Assembly (NCBI GenBank): GCA_021772465.1
Contig: JAJFLX010000017.1
Coordinates: 198,531 to 262,530, forward strand
DNA length: 64,000 bases
Direction: 5' to 3'
Source: Chlamydiota bacterium
Lineage (GTDB): Bacteria > Chlamydiota > Chlamydiia > Chlamydiales > JAAKFR01
The position numbers and the translations under genes are program-made. Every line of letters starts with the position of its first letter. Within the stretch, counting starts at the first letter, position 1. Positions 16,560 to 24,975 of this stretch are shown here, piece by piece. Under the pieces are notes generated by a model, which searched no databases, was not told where the DNA came from, and worked only from the letters and a program-made list of their open reading frames with translations.

Positions 16560-16811
16560 TTAGTCCTTCTTTCCTTTGCAGCCGACAAGGCACCAAAGTC
16601 CAACAAAAACAAAACCCCAAACATAACTTTGGATCGCACCAAGTGCAAAACTTGGGAAATTCATGCCACTAAATCCGTAGTAGTAGATTTCCAAAATCTG
16701 CATCTGAAGCGTCTGGTTGACTGGGTGAAGCCAGTACCAAGCAAAGCTAATAATGAAAACAAGAACGAGTAATAGTCCTACTCGACTACCATGTTTTAAC
16801 CAACAGTTCAT
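16560..16811 (-). CDS. Small membrane protein upstream of dsbB
   Basis: The 83-residue product begins at ATG 16811 after a strong AGGAGG. It has an N-terminal span (VGLLLVLVFIISFAWYWL) and a second one near the C-terminus (YVWGFVFVGLWCLVGC) ending in a Lys-rich tail. The loop between them is aromatic (EIYYYGFSGMNFPSF). I do not recognise the family. It heads a compact three-gene minus-strand unit with the 51-residue membrane protein and dsbB, which suggests a role linked to envelope redox chemistry. Confidence 0.68.
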   Translation of the reverse strand: MNCWLKHGSRVGLLLVLVFIISFAWYWLHPVNQTLQMQILEIYYYGFSGMNFPSFALGAIQSYVWGFVFVGLWCLVGCKGKKD

Positions 16812-16880
16812 AAATCCTCCTGAACACTTTAAGTAATTTTCTTTCTATCAAAACAATTTCTTTTGTGGCAAACAGTTATT

Positions 16881-17648
16881 ATGAATCGACGAGAAATTCT
16901 CCAGGCAATGGAAGCCAATTTCGAGTATCATATGCTCTATTTTGTAGACCATGTGCCTGGCTTTAAGAAGCTTTTGCTGCCTGGGATCAAGGGGGTCTCA
17001 GCGTCAATTAACGATGAAACTTTCAATTATGTTTTTCAGGCAAGATTCGAAAATGGGAGCGTAAGCGAGCGCATTGAGCAGGTTATCGAGCTTTTTGGAG
17101 AGATCCCATTCACTTGGCTCATAGGCGAGAGGGACTCACCTCCCGATCTGGGGAAGAGCCTATGTGAAGAGGGGCTTGAGCTGAAGGAGGAAAATCCGGG
17201 GATGGCTCTTTTTGTAAATGCCACTTATGAAAAGCCCTCTCTGAGAATTGAAAGGGCGGTTTCGAACAAAGAGCTCGAAAACTTTTCGCTCATTTATGCC
17301 TCAATAGGGGAGTATCCGCACCTCTATGATCAGTTTTATAAGTTCATCCCTCTCGATAGGATAAGAGAAAAGGCTCCCTACGAGATCTATGTAGGATATG
17401 AAGGGAAAAAAGGGGTCACAGCAGGGATATTGGTGTTCCATGCAGGAGTTGCTGGGATCTATTACATCATGACGATCCCAGGATACCAAAAAAGAGGATA
17501 TGCAACTCAGATGATGCATAGGCTGCTACACCGCGCGCAAGAGAAGAGAGTGCGGGTTGCTGTCTTACAAGCCTCACCTGAGGGAAGTGGGCTTTATAAG
17601 CATTTAGGGTTTGAGCAAATCACGACGTATTGGCAATATGGGTTTTAG
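16881..17648 (+). CDS. GNAT family N-acetyltransferase
   Basis: The 255-residue product has a C-terminal GNAT domain (about residues 120-255): the acetyl-CoA binding motif is PGYQKRGYATQMMHRLL (R/Q-x-x-G-x-A), preceded by the IYYIMTIP strand and followed by VAVLQASPEGSGLYKHLGF. The N-terminal 115 residues are a separate domain, as in two-domain GNAT proteins. It transfers an acetyl group to an unknown small molecule or protein. ATG 16881 fits better than the TTG 16863 extension. It is divergent from the small membrane protein/dsbB unit. Confidence 0.85.
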   Translation: MNRREILQAMEANFEYHMLYFVDHVPGFKKLLLPGIKGVSASINDETFNYVFQARFENGSVSERIEQVIELFGEIPFTWLIGERDSPPDLGKSLCEEGLELKEENPGMALFVNATYEKPSLRIERAVSNKELENFSLIYASIGEYPHLYDQFYKFIPLDRIREKAPYEIYVGYEGKKGVTAGILVFHAGVAGIYYIMTIPGYQKRGYATQMMHRLLHRAQEKRVRVAVLQASPEGSGLYKHLGFEQITTYWQYGF

Positions 17649-17690
17649 GTTGTCCGCTGAATAAAAATTAAACAGGGTACGCTAGGTAAG

Positions 17691-18635
17691 ATGCTTCGCG
17701 TTTTTTCCAAAACAGCTCAATTGTTAGAGGATGTCGATATCGAGAGTGCCATCGACTCAGAGGCGCTCTGGTATGACCTGCTGGCTCCAGAACCCCAAGA
17801 GATCCGTCACCTCGAGCGTGCTCTAAATATTGAACTCCCCACTGTCGAAGAGATGGAAGAGATCGAAGCTTCAAGCCGTCTCTATGAGGCGGATGGGAGC
17901 CTGTATATGACAGCTATCATCATCTCAACTGCGAGCGCAGAGGGACCTACTGCATCTCCCGTTACCTTTATTTTGCACCCCCAGCATCTCATCACGATGC
18001 GCTACTTCGATCCAAAACCCTTCCAGAGTTATGAGAGAAAACTGACCAAGCGCCCAGCCACTGCTGAGAAGCTTTTTATGGGCCTTCTCGAATCCATTGT
18101 AGATCGTATTGCCGATCTTCTCGAGATGGTTCGCTATGATATTGATGAAATTTCAAGTCAGATCTTTCAGCGGAAAAAAGCGGGAGCTAGGAGTCAAAAT
18201 GAACTCCATGAAGCGTTGATTCGCATTGGTCAAAAAGGGGACTTTGCCACCAAAATTCGCGAGAGTTTAGAAAACTTCAACCGCTTGCTTAAATTTCTTC
18301 AAATCCAGGAGATCGATTCAAAAGAGCAAATTCATATGCTGCGTACAGACGTGAGGTCCATCTCAGATCACTTAACCTTCTTATTTAGCAAAATAAATTT
18401 TTTGCTCGACGCGAGTTTAGGTCTTGTCAATATTGAACAGAACGCCATCATCAAAATTTTCTCAGTAGCTGCAGTAGTTTTTCTTCCACCCACTTTAATC
18501 GCAAGCATCTATGGAATGAATTTTAGGCTCATGCCTGAGCTAAGTTGGCCGCTTGGCTACCCGATGGCCCTCGTTTTGATGATGATCTCAGCTATCCTTC
18601 CCTTCGCCTATTTCAAGCGGAAAGGGTGGCTTTAA
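17691..18635 (+). CDS. corA: CorA-like magnesium transporter
   Basis: CorA forms a pentameric Mg2+ (or other divalent cation) channel in the inner membrane. The 314-residue product has a long cytosolic N-terminal part with a helical stalk (about 100-245) and two C-terminal spans, the first ending in the YGMNF signature that forms the selectivity filter (about residue 278), the second followed by the basic FKRKGWL tail. Length is normal. Its 3' end overlaps the convergent aroDE gene by 48 bases, so no terminator lies between them. Confidence 0.93.
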   Translation: MLRVFSKTAQLLEDVDIESAIDSEALWYDLLAPEPQEIRHLERALNIELPTVEEMEEIEASSRLYEADGSLYMTAIIISTASAEGPTASPVTFILHPQHLITMRYFDPKPFQSYERKLTKRPATAEKLFMGLLESIVDRIADLLEMVRYDIDEISSQIFQRKKAGARSQNELHEALIRIGQKGDFATKIRESLENFNRLLKFLQIQEIDSKEQIHMLRTDVRSISDHLTFLFSKINFLLDASLGLVNIEQNAIIKIFSVAAVVFLPPTLIASIYGMNFRLMPELSWPLGYPMALVLMMISAILPFAYFKRKGWL

Positions 18636-19889
18636 TCCCCACAGTTTGAATTGCTCACCCGCTTGACGAAAAAACATGTCGTAGCCGTAGACGGGAATAC
18701 ACCCTTTCTCTCGCGCTATTTGTAAAAGCTCACTTGTTTGCGTTTTGATGTCCATCACAACAGTGCCGGGGAGTACCCATTGAGAAGAGAGTGGCATAGG
18801 GTGGGAAGTGGTGTTAATTAAAATGTCATACGGTTTGAGCTCTCCTGAGGTGGTGCCAAATTCCAGAGCAAGCTTTTTCGCTTTTTCACGAGTGCGGTTG
18901 ACAAGGTGAATCAAACCCCCACGCTTTTTTGCTTCGTAAATCAGTGCGCGCGCAGCTCCTCCAGCTCCCAGGACGACAATCTGTTTATTTCGGACAGAGA
19001 GGTGAGACTCAATTGCATCGAGAGCTCCTATCCCATCAGTGTTGTAACCTTTCCGACCCACAAGTGTGTTGACAGCCCCTATTTGAGGCGCATGGTTCTC
19101 AATAAAAGGAAGGATCTGCTCTTTGAAAGGGGTTGTGATGCTCAAGCCTTTAAAACCCAACCGATCAATGAGAGGGAAAAAATCGGCCAGCTCTTCAGTT
19201 TCCAGTGTCAGCTTTACATAGATGGCATCGATTCCCCGCGAGCGGAAATAGCGGTTGTGGGTGTAATGACTCGGACTCTGAGAGACAGTGCCCCCAAGGA
19301 GTCCGTAAATTGATTGGGGTTTGAGGGGGTAGGTAAATCGGTGGGTTCTTGCTGTGAGTTGACCCTCAGCTGTGCGGTGAGATGAGCATAGAGCTGCATA
19401 AGTCCAGGGGTTGCCGTAACAGACACCAAGTAGTCGAGTGAGGGTTCCCTTTTCTCCCATACAGATTCCCAAAGTGCCTGGGTGAGTGCGGACAAAATCG
19501 AGCATTCGCAAAGCGTCTAGGGTTGAAGAGGCTCGGCAAGCGATTTTGTAAAGGTGCGCTGGTTTTCGCTGCATTTCAAGAAGAACTTTTTCGAGGTCAG
19601 AGGGTGTGTGGTCAAAGTTATGATAGGAGAGGATATGCTTGGCGGGAAAATCAGGAGGGGTGTCCCTATAGTCCGTGTCAATGAAGGTGGGTTGAAGTAT
19701 TTCAAAATCTGCTAGTTGACCTCCTTTGCAGATCAAAGGTAGTTTTGATCTCAACTTTTTCACATCGGCTGTGTTATAGTCGCAAAAAAGATCGAGTCTG
19801 AGCTCAAGAGAGTCAGCAAGCCATTCGGCTTTTCGAATTTGAGCAGCGGCCAGATCAAGAGTTGGACCGATAATGGAAATGCAAAGCAT
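18588..19889 (-). CDS. aroDE: Bifunctional 3-dehydroquinate dehydratase/shikimate dehydrogenase
   Basis: This 433-residue fusion carries out steps three and four of the shikimate pathway. The N-terminal part (about 1-215) is a type I dehydratase with LELRLDLF, the catalytic His in SYHNFDH and the Schiff-base Lys in YKIAC. The C-terminal part (about 220-433) is AroE, with SQSPSHYTHN, ITTPFKEQ (catalytic Lys), GAVNTLV, YNTDG and the GAGGAARA NADP site. The fusion is typical of chlamydiae. The start is ATG 19889 (MLCISIIGP); upstream frame is a shadow of aroB. Its 5' end overlaps the divergent aroB, and its 3' end overlaps corA. Confidence 0.95.
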   Translation of the reverse strand: MLCISIIGPTLDLAAAQIRKAEWLADSLELRLDLFCDYNTADVKKLRSKLPLICKGGQLADFEILQPTFIDTDYRDTPPDFPAKHILSYHNFDHTPSDLEKVLLEMQRKPAHLYKIACRASSTLDALRMLDFVRTHPGTLGICMGEKGTLTRLLGVCYGNPWTYAALCSSHRTAEGQLTARTHRFTYPLKPQSIYGLLGGTVSQSPSHYTHNRYFRSRGIDAIYVKLTLETEELADFFPLIDRLGFKGLSITTPFKEQILPFIENHAPQIGAVNTLVGRKGYNTDGIGALDAIESHLSVRNKQIVVLGAGGAARALIYEAKKRGGLIHLVNRTREKAKKLALEFGTTSGELKPYDILINTTSHPMPLSSQWVLPGTVVMDIKTQTSELLQIAREKGCIPVYGYDMFFRQAGEQFKLWGLKPPFPLEIGEGKDS

Positions 19890-20898
19890 CGAGTGGAGTT
19901 TAGCAGGAAAAACAGAATTTTTTCTAGGGCGAGGCCTTTTAAAATCTCCGCTTTGGATAGAAAAGATCCGCTCAATTTCGACTCGCATTGCACTCATCAC
20001 AGACGAGACTGTAGCTGAGCTGTACGGGCGCATTTTAAGTCAGCAGCTCGGAGCCCATCTTTTCACTATCCCACCTGGGGAGAAGAGCAAAACAAGGGAG
20101 TGGAAAGCCCAGCTTGAAGATCAGATGATCGAGAGAGGGTTGGGCCGTGATACTGTTTTGGTCGCGCTCGGAGGGGGAGTGGTCACCGATCTCTCCGGGT
20201 TTATTGCTGCAACATTTTGTCGAGGCATCCCCTTCGTTTCGATTCCTACGACTCTTGTAGGGATGGTAGATGCAAGCATTGGAGGGAAAGTGGGGGTGAA
20301 TACCGAAAAAGGGAAGAATCTTATTGGAGCCTTCTACTCTCCTCACTCTCTGTTTATCGATCTTAGCTTGCTAGACTCATTATCTATTAAAGAGATACAA
20401 AATGGATTGAGCGAGATCATAAAGTATGGTCTCATAGCAAATCCCTCGCTTTTATCTGAAACGGTGACAATGGAAATGCGCGTGCGAGAAGGGATCAAAA
20501 TCAAATGCAAAGTCATAAAACATGATCCCTACGAAAAAGGTATGAGAAGAATTTTAAACTTTGGTCATACGGTGGGGCATGCACTTGAGATAGCGAGTAA
20601 ACACAAGCTCTCTCATGGAGAAGCGATCGCTATAGGGATGGTCGTTGAGGGGACATTGAGCGGGATCGATACAGCCCCCTTTTTTAAGCCCTTTGATATC
20701 CCCCTTCGCTGGCCGAAGAGCATCGAGGTGTCAGAGGTGCTCAGCGCACTCGAGCGAGATAAAAAAGCTCGAGCAGGAAAAGCGCGTTTTGTGCTTCTCG
20801 ATGAGATTGGGAAACCGCGCTCCTTCGAGGGAGCCTATTGCACTGAAGTTCCCCTTCAGCGGGTTGAGGAGGCTCTCTATAGCTACCCTTACTGCTAA
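19873..20898 (+). CDS. aroB: 3-dehydroquinate synthase
   Basis: AroB converts DAHP to 3-dehydroquinate using NAD+ and a divalent metal. The 341-residue product has the NAD-binding ALGGGVVTDLSGF, the PTTLVGMVDASIGGKVGVN segment, and metal ligands in the NFGHTVGHALE and LSHGEAIAIGM regions. Length is typical. ATG 19873 or 19879 are the possible starts; either way the gene begins inside the opposite-strand aroDE. It heads aroB-aroA-aroK-aroC, all overlapping, which together with aroDE gives the pathway from DAHP to chorismate. Confidence 0.95.
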   Translation: MEMQSIEWSLAGKTEFFLGRGLLKSPLWIEKIRSISTRIALITDETVAELYGRILSQQLGAHLFTIPPGEKSKTREWKAQLEDQMIERGLGRDTVLVALGGGVVTDLSGFIAATFCRGIPFVSIPTTLVGMVDASIGGKVGVNTEKGKNLIGAFYSPHSLFIDLSLLDSLSIKEIQNGLSEIIKYGLIANPSLLSETVTMEMRVREGIKIKCKVIKHDPYEKGMRRILNFGHTVGHALEIASKHKLSHGEAIAIGMVVEGTLSGIDTAPFFKPFDIPLRWPKSIEVSEVLSALERDKKARAGKARFVLLDEIGKPRSFEGAYCTEVPLQRVEEALYSYPYC

Positions 20899-22093
20899 AA
20901 GACTTCGCGTCCCCCCGTCAAAGTCTCACACCCTACGCGCCTTGCTTTTCGGCGCCATGGGTGTGGGAGTGACTCTTATCCGAGATCCCCTAGATTCTCC
21001 GGATGTTCGAGCCATGGTCAAGGCCTTGCGGGGGTTTGGTGTAACGATAGAAGAGAGCGAAGAGTGGATCCGTATCGAGGGGGTCTGTGGAAAGCTTTCA
21101 GCGTCCCAAGCACCAATCGATGCGGGCAATTCCGGGCAGATCCTCAGATTTGTAGGAGCTCTCGCGGCACTTCTTCCCGAAAAGACGGTGATCACAGGAG
21201 ACCAGTCAATCCGAGAGCGAAGACCTGTCGAGCCTCTCCTTTCAGCCCTCAGACAGCTCGGCGCTAAAGCAGAAGCGCCCATGTCTGTTCAAGGACCCAT
21301 TCGAGCTGGTTTTGCCGAGCTTCTCGGTGAGGATTCTCAGCCCGTTTCTGCGCTTTTGATAGCCACCTCTTTTCTCAAAGGTACGACACAACTCGAGGTA
21401 AAAAACCCAGGGGAGAGGCCGTGGATCGATCTCACACTCGCCTGGCTTGAGAGATTGGGAGGAGTAGTAACTCATGAAGCGTATCGTTTCTACACTATCG
21501 AGGGGCCACTTCTCTACAAAGGTTTTGAAGTGACAATCCCAGGTGATTTTAGTACAGCTGCTTTCCCAGCCGCTGCAGCTTTGATCACCGGCTCCACGGT
21601 TACACTCGAGAACCTAGACCCTTTCGATTCGCAAGGGGATAAAAAGCTCTTTGAGGTGTTTGAGAGGATGGGCGCGCAGCTCGAATATGATGTGAGAGCG
21701 AAAAGTGTGACTCTTTTTCCCTCAAAGCTTAAAGGGGTGCGAGTGGATGTCAATGAGATGATCGATGCACTTCCCATACTTGCAGTTGTGGGCTGCTTTG
21801 CTTCAGGAAAAACGGAGATTGTAGGAGGAAAGATCGCTCGTAAAAAAGAGTCGGATCGCATCGCTGCTATTGCATGTGAGCTTCGAAAAATGGGGGCAAT
21901 TCTCGAAGAAAGAGAGGATGGGCTTTTGATCACCTCGTCACCTCTTCACAGCGCTAGACTCTCTTCTCACTCCGACCACCGGATTGCCATGGCACTTGCA
22001 GTCGCTGCAAAGGGCGCTACAGGGACGACTTGGATTGAAGGCGCAGAGTGTGTTAAAAAGAGCTATCCTCGATTTTTTGAGGAGGTGCAGTGA
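20864..22093 (+). CDS. aroA: 3-phosphoshikimate 1-carboxyvinyltransferase (EPSP synthase)
   Basis: AroA adds an enolpyruvyl group from PEP to shikimate 3-phosphate. Family motifs are present: VPPSKSHTLRALLF, GNSGQILRF, the KES-DR segment (RKKESDRIAAIACELRKMG) and SDHRIAMALAV near the C-terminus. The start is unclear. The conventional choice is TTG 20864 (about 409 residues), but it has no Shine-Dalgarno; a perfect AGGAGG at 20867-20872 sits six bases before an in-frame ATA at 20879, and the first in-frame ATG (20801) lies deep inside aroB. The 3' end overlaps aroK by four bases. Confidence 0.93.
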   Translation: MRRLSIATLTAKRLRVPPSKSHTLRALLFGAMGVGVTLIRDPLDSPDVRAMVKALRGFGVTIEESEEWIRIEGVCGKLSASQAPIDAGNSGQILRFVGALAALLPEKTVITGDQSIRERRPVEPLLSALRQLGAKAEAPMSVQGPIRAGFAELLGEDSQPVSALLIATSFLKGTTQLEVKNPGERPWIDLTLAWLERLGGVVTHEAYRFYTIEGPLLYKGFEVTIPGDFSTAAFPAAAALITGSTVTLENLDPFDSQGDKKLFEVFERMGAQLEYDVRAKSVTLFPSKLKGVRVDVNEMIDALPILAVVGCFASGKTEIVGGKIARKKESDRIAAIACELRKMGAILEEREDGLLITSSPLHSARLSSHSDHRIAMALAVAAKGATGTTWIEGAECVKKSYPRFFEEVQ

Positions 22094-22524
22094 ATAATCT
22101 CATTCTTTTTGGCTTCAAAAACTCAGGAAAGAGCACGCTTGGAAAAAAAATTGCCAAGCTCCTGAAGTGCCCCTTTTTTGATACGGATAAGATCCTAGAG
22201 ATGAGGCAGGGAGCTAGCTGCCGGGAGCTCCATTTGAAATGGGGTGAGCTTGAGTTTCGAAGGATGGAGCATGAGGTTGTGGAGTCGCTTAAGGGTGTGT
22301 CAGGAAGTGTCATAGCGCTGGGAGGGGGGACGGTTCTAGACGAAAAAACCCGGCAGCTTGTGGAGCTTATGGGTACTTTGCTCTACCTCGATGTTGAAAA
22401 ACACATTCTCAAAAAACGTCTCCTATCCGCTCCAGAGCGTCCCTCTTTTGTGGATGAAGACTCTTTTGACGCCGTTTATAGTGAGAGAAAACTTATTTAC
22501 GAGAGAATCGCGTATGGGAAGTAA
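22090..22524 (+). CDS. aroK: Shikimate kinase (short form)
   Basis: Shikimate kinase phosphorylates shikimate with ATP. The 144-residue product has Walker A GFKNSGKST (about 8-16), the shikimate-binding DTDKILE and ALGGGTVL segments, and the PERPSF region. It is about 25-30 residues shorter than usual at the C-terminus, where adenine-binding residues normally lie, although the lid and core are present. Start is GTG 22090, overlapping the aroA stop, four bases after GGAGGT. The end overlaps aroC by 11 bases. Confidence 0.9.
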   Translation: MNNLILFGFKNSGKSTLGKKIAKLLKCPFFDTDKILEMRQGASCRELHLKWGELEFRRMEHEVVESLKGVSGSVIALGGGTVLDEKTRQLVELMGTLLYLDVEKHILKKRLLSAPERPSFVDEDSFDAVYSERKLIYERIAYGK

Positions 22525-23512
22525 CAGATTTGGAGAGATTTTTTGCATCACGACGTGGGGGGAGTCTCATGGGCCAGCAATAGGAGTCGTAATCGATGGG
22601 TGCCCTGCGGGCCTTAAGCTCGATGTGTCCATGATTCAACAAGACCTCTATCGGAGAAGACCTGGACGAAATCCCCACACCTCTCCACGTCAAGAAACGG
22701 ATGAGCTGCAAATCCTATCGGGAGTGTTTGAAGGGGTCTCAACAGGCGCTCCTATCTCTCTTATCATCTATAATGTCGATGTCGACTCGAGCAAGTATGA
22801 GCCGATTCGAGATCTCTACCGCCCTGGGCATGCAAACTATACCTATGAGCAAAAGTGGGGTCACTTCGATTATCGGGGAGGGGGTCGAGCTTCCGCTCGA
22901 GAGACTGCGTGTCGCGTTGCAGCAGGCGCTATTGCAAAGCAATTTCTCGCTCACTTCGGGATCACCCTCTTCGCAGAGCTCAAACAAGACGACCAGTTTC
23001 AAAGTCGATTAGAGGCAGCTGTGGCCGAAGGGGATTCGATCGGGGGAGTGGTTGAGTTAAGAAGTAGTTCCCTGCCTGTGGGGCTAGGAGAGCCTGTTTA
23101 CGAAAAAATCGAGGCCAAGCTAGCAAAGGCAATGCTTTCACTGCCGGCATCGAAAGGTGTGGAGTTTGGATCGGGTTTTCGGGCTGCTGAGATGCTCGGA
23201 TCAGAGCATAATGATCTCTTTACTATGGGTGAGAGTGGAGACATAAGTTTTGCAAGCAACCACGCTGGGGGGACCCTAGGAGGTATTACATCGGGCTTGC
23301 CTCTTGTGCTGCGCGTCGCTTTTAAACCCACTTCAAGTATCAAAAAAGTGCAGCAAACTCTCAGTAGGGGCAAAGAGAAAAAAGAGCTTTCGCTTCCAGA
23401 AGGGTCGAGACACGATCCTTGCGTGGCACTGCGCGCTCCACCCATTGTTGAAGCGATGGCAGCTCTCGTTCTTGCCGATGCGCTTTTGTTAAACAGGTGC
23501 GCAAAAATCTGA
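22514..23512 (+). CDS. aroC: Chorismate synthase
   Basis: AroC converts EPSP to chorismate with reduced FMN. The 332-residue product begins with GSNRFGEIFCITTWGESHGPAIGV and has RRRPGR, the GGGRASARETACRVAAGAIAK motif and the C-terminal SRHDPCVALRAPPIVEAM. It is slightly shorter than average. The start is ATG 22514, within the last codons of aroK; the longer frame from 22358 is the shadow of aroK. It completes the aroB-A-K-C string and ends five bases before the convergent serine hydrolase gene. Confidence 0.95.
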   Translation: MGSNRFGEIFCITTWGESHGPAIGVVIDGCPAGLKLDVSMIQQDLYRRRPGRNPHTSPRQETDELQILSGVFEGVSTGAPISLIIYNVDVDSSKYEPIRDLYRPGHANYTYEQKWGHFDYRGGGRASARETACRVAAGAIAKQFLAHFGITLFAELKQDDQFQSRLEAAVAEGDSIGGVVELRSSSLPVGLGEPVYEKIEAKLAKAMLSLPASKGVEFGSGFRAAEMLGSEHNDLFTMGESGDISFASNHAGGTLGGITSGLPLVLRVAFKPTSSIKKVQQTLSRGKEKKELSLPEGSRHDPCVALRAPPIVEAMAALVLADALLLNRCAKI

Positions 23513-23516
23513 ATAT

Positions 23517-24917
23517 TTATGCCGATTTGGCAAAAAACTGAATCGGATCGAGCTTGGGTTCAAAAGCAACCTCAAGACAGTGATCTGTAAAGACGAAATC
23601 TCGACCCATAATCATAGGGTGAATCGCTTCAAAGGTATTTTCTTTCACAGGGCGAAGCGGAACTTGCAGACGGTAGTAGTTCGCCATAAGGGTGTCCTCA
23701 ACGAGCTCAATAGAAATCGTCCCATAACCTGGGTGGGTATAACTTCCCACATAGTCCTTAAGAGGACGATCTATTGCCCCCCGCTCTTTAGGCTTTTGAC
23801 TCGCCTGCCACCTTTGATACACTTCATAATGCAACATGATCCAATCGACATCATCGTGTCCTAGGTACTTGTCTATCAAGGTGTAAGCAAGAGCTGTTGT
23901 GAGAAGAGGGCCCGAGTGATCGGTATTGCTCAAGATGACAATCCCAAGCTGCTCTTCAGGAAGCATGCCTAAATAGCTACTGCACCCCTTGAATCGACCC
24001 CCATGGGAGATTAGCTCTTGACCTCGGTATTTTTCGATATACCAGCCAAGCCCATACCCCTCTACTTCTCGAACTCCAGCTGTCGGGACATAGGGAGCTC
24101 TTCTGAGATTGGTCACTTCGACTTTTGGAGCAGGCTTTGAGAGCTTGAACTGAAGCCAAGAGACGCAATCGTTGAGAGAGGCATTAATTGAACCTGCAGC
24201 CCCCACAATCGAGAGGTCAAGAGGAGGGAGCTCGATCAGCTGATTCGCGTAGCGGTCGTAGAGGGTCGCATAGTTTCCCGACTCGCACGCTGTTTGAACG
24301 GAAAACCCACTCGACTGCATACCTAAGGGTTCAAAAATTCGTTCTTGAATCGTTTGTTCCCAAGACTTTCCCGTCACGCGCTCGAGAGCCACCCCTGCGA
24401 GGGCATACATCAAATTGTTGTACTGAAAACTCTCTCGGAGTTTGCAGATCGGCTCAAGGTGTTGGAGCGAGCCTAACAGCCCGCTCTTGACAAAGTCCGA
24501 GCTCATGCTCCCCTCTGGTGTCTTGAACCAGATAGCGTCGTGCTTGGGAAGCCCTGTTTGGTGAGTGAGCAAATCACGAAGAGTCGCTCTTTTCGTGCAT
24601 CGCTTATCCCACAATCGAAACTCAGGAAGGTAGTGAATGACACGTTCATCGAGACGCAGTTTTCCCTCAAAGGCAAGCTCTTCTATCACATGCGAGGTCA
24701 TCGCTTTTGTGAGTGAGGCAATGGGGAAAATCGTATCGGGAGTGACGGGAAGTTGATTTTCTATGTTGCGTAGCCCATGCCCTTGGAGGTAGACCACCTC
24801 TCCTTTGTGAACAACAGCTATGGCCACTCCAGGGACTTGAAATCGATCGAGCTCTTTTTCAAAAGCAGAGGCGCGGATCAAAAAAAGAACAAAAAATAGG
24901 GATAACAAGAGTCTCAT
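23517..24917 (-). CDS. Exported beta-lactamase/PBP-like serine hydrolase
   Basis: The 466-residue product has a signal peptide (MRLLLSLFFVLFLIRASA) and a class C beta-lactamase/D,D-peptidase-like domain (COG1680): SxxK motif with Ser68 and Lys71 (ASLTKAM), YNN in FQYNNLMYALAG, and the HGG triad near residue 330 (ISHGGRFKG). A C-terminal beta domain follows (about 390-466). Members include esterases, D-aminopeptidases and AmpH-like peptidases; the substrate here is not predictable. ATG 24917 is chosen because it starts the signal peptide; upstream frame is spurious. TATGAT lies nine bases before the start. Confidence 0.88.
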   Translation of the reverse strand: MRLLLSLFFVLFLIRASAFEKELDRFQVPGVAIAVVHKGEVVYLQGHGLRNIENQLPVTPDTIFPIASLTKAMTSHVIEELAFEGKLRLDERVIHYLPEFRLWDKRCTKRATLRDLLTHQTGLPKHDAIWFKTPEGSMSSDFVKSGLLGSLQHLEPICKLRESFQYNNLMYALAGVALERVTGKSWEQTIQERIFEPLGMQSSGFSVQTACESGNYATLYDRYANQLIELPPLDLSIVGAAGSINASLNDCVSWLQFKLSKPAPKVEVTNLRRAPYVPTAGVREVEGYGLGWYIEKYRGQELISHGGRFKGCSSYLGMLPEEQLGIVILSNTDHSGPLLTTALAYTLIDKYLGHDDVDWIMLHYEVYQRWQASQKPKERGAIDRPLKDYVGSYTHPGYGTISIELVEDTLMANYYRLQVPLRPVKENTFEAIHPMIMGRDFVFTDHCLEVAFEPKLDPIQFFAKSA

Positions 24918-24926
24918 AGGCGAAAG

Positions 24927-24932
24927 ATCATA
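24927..24932 (-). promoter_or_regulatory. Putative -10 element of the serine hydrolase gene
   Basis: TATGAT on the minus strand ends nine bases before ATG 24917, and there is no Shine-Dalgarno. No good -35 was found at 16-18 bases. Confidence 0.35.
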
Positions 24933-24938
24933 GCAAAT

Positions 24939-24968
24939 TTGAGAAAAAATTAGAAGTTGTGATTTACT
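24939..24968 (+). promoter_or_regulatory. Putative promoter of the acyl-CoA-dehydrogenase-like gene
   Basis: TTGAGA (24939-24944), an 18-base spacer and TTTACT (24963-24968), then seven bases to ATG 24976. It is divergent from the hydrolase promoter in the same 58-base gap. Confidence 0.35.
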
Positions 24969-24975
24969 CCCCGGC

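Noticed and set aside
18906..19313. 135-codon plus-strand frame inside aroDE
   Set aside because: Antisense to conserved AroD/AroE motifs; composition reflects the complement of the real gene.
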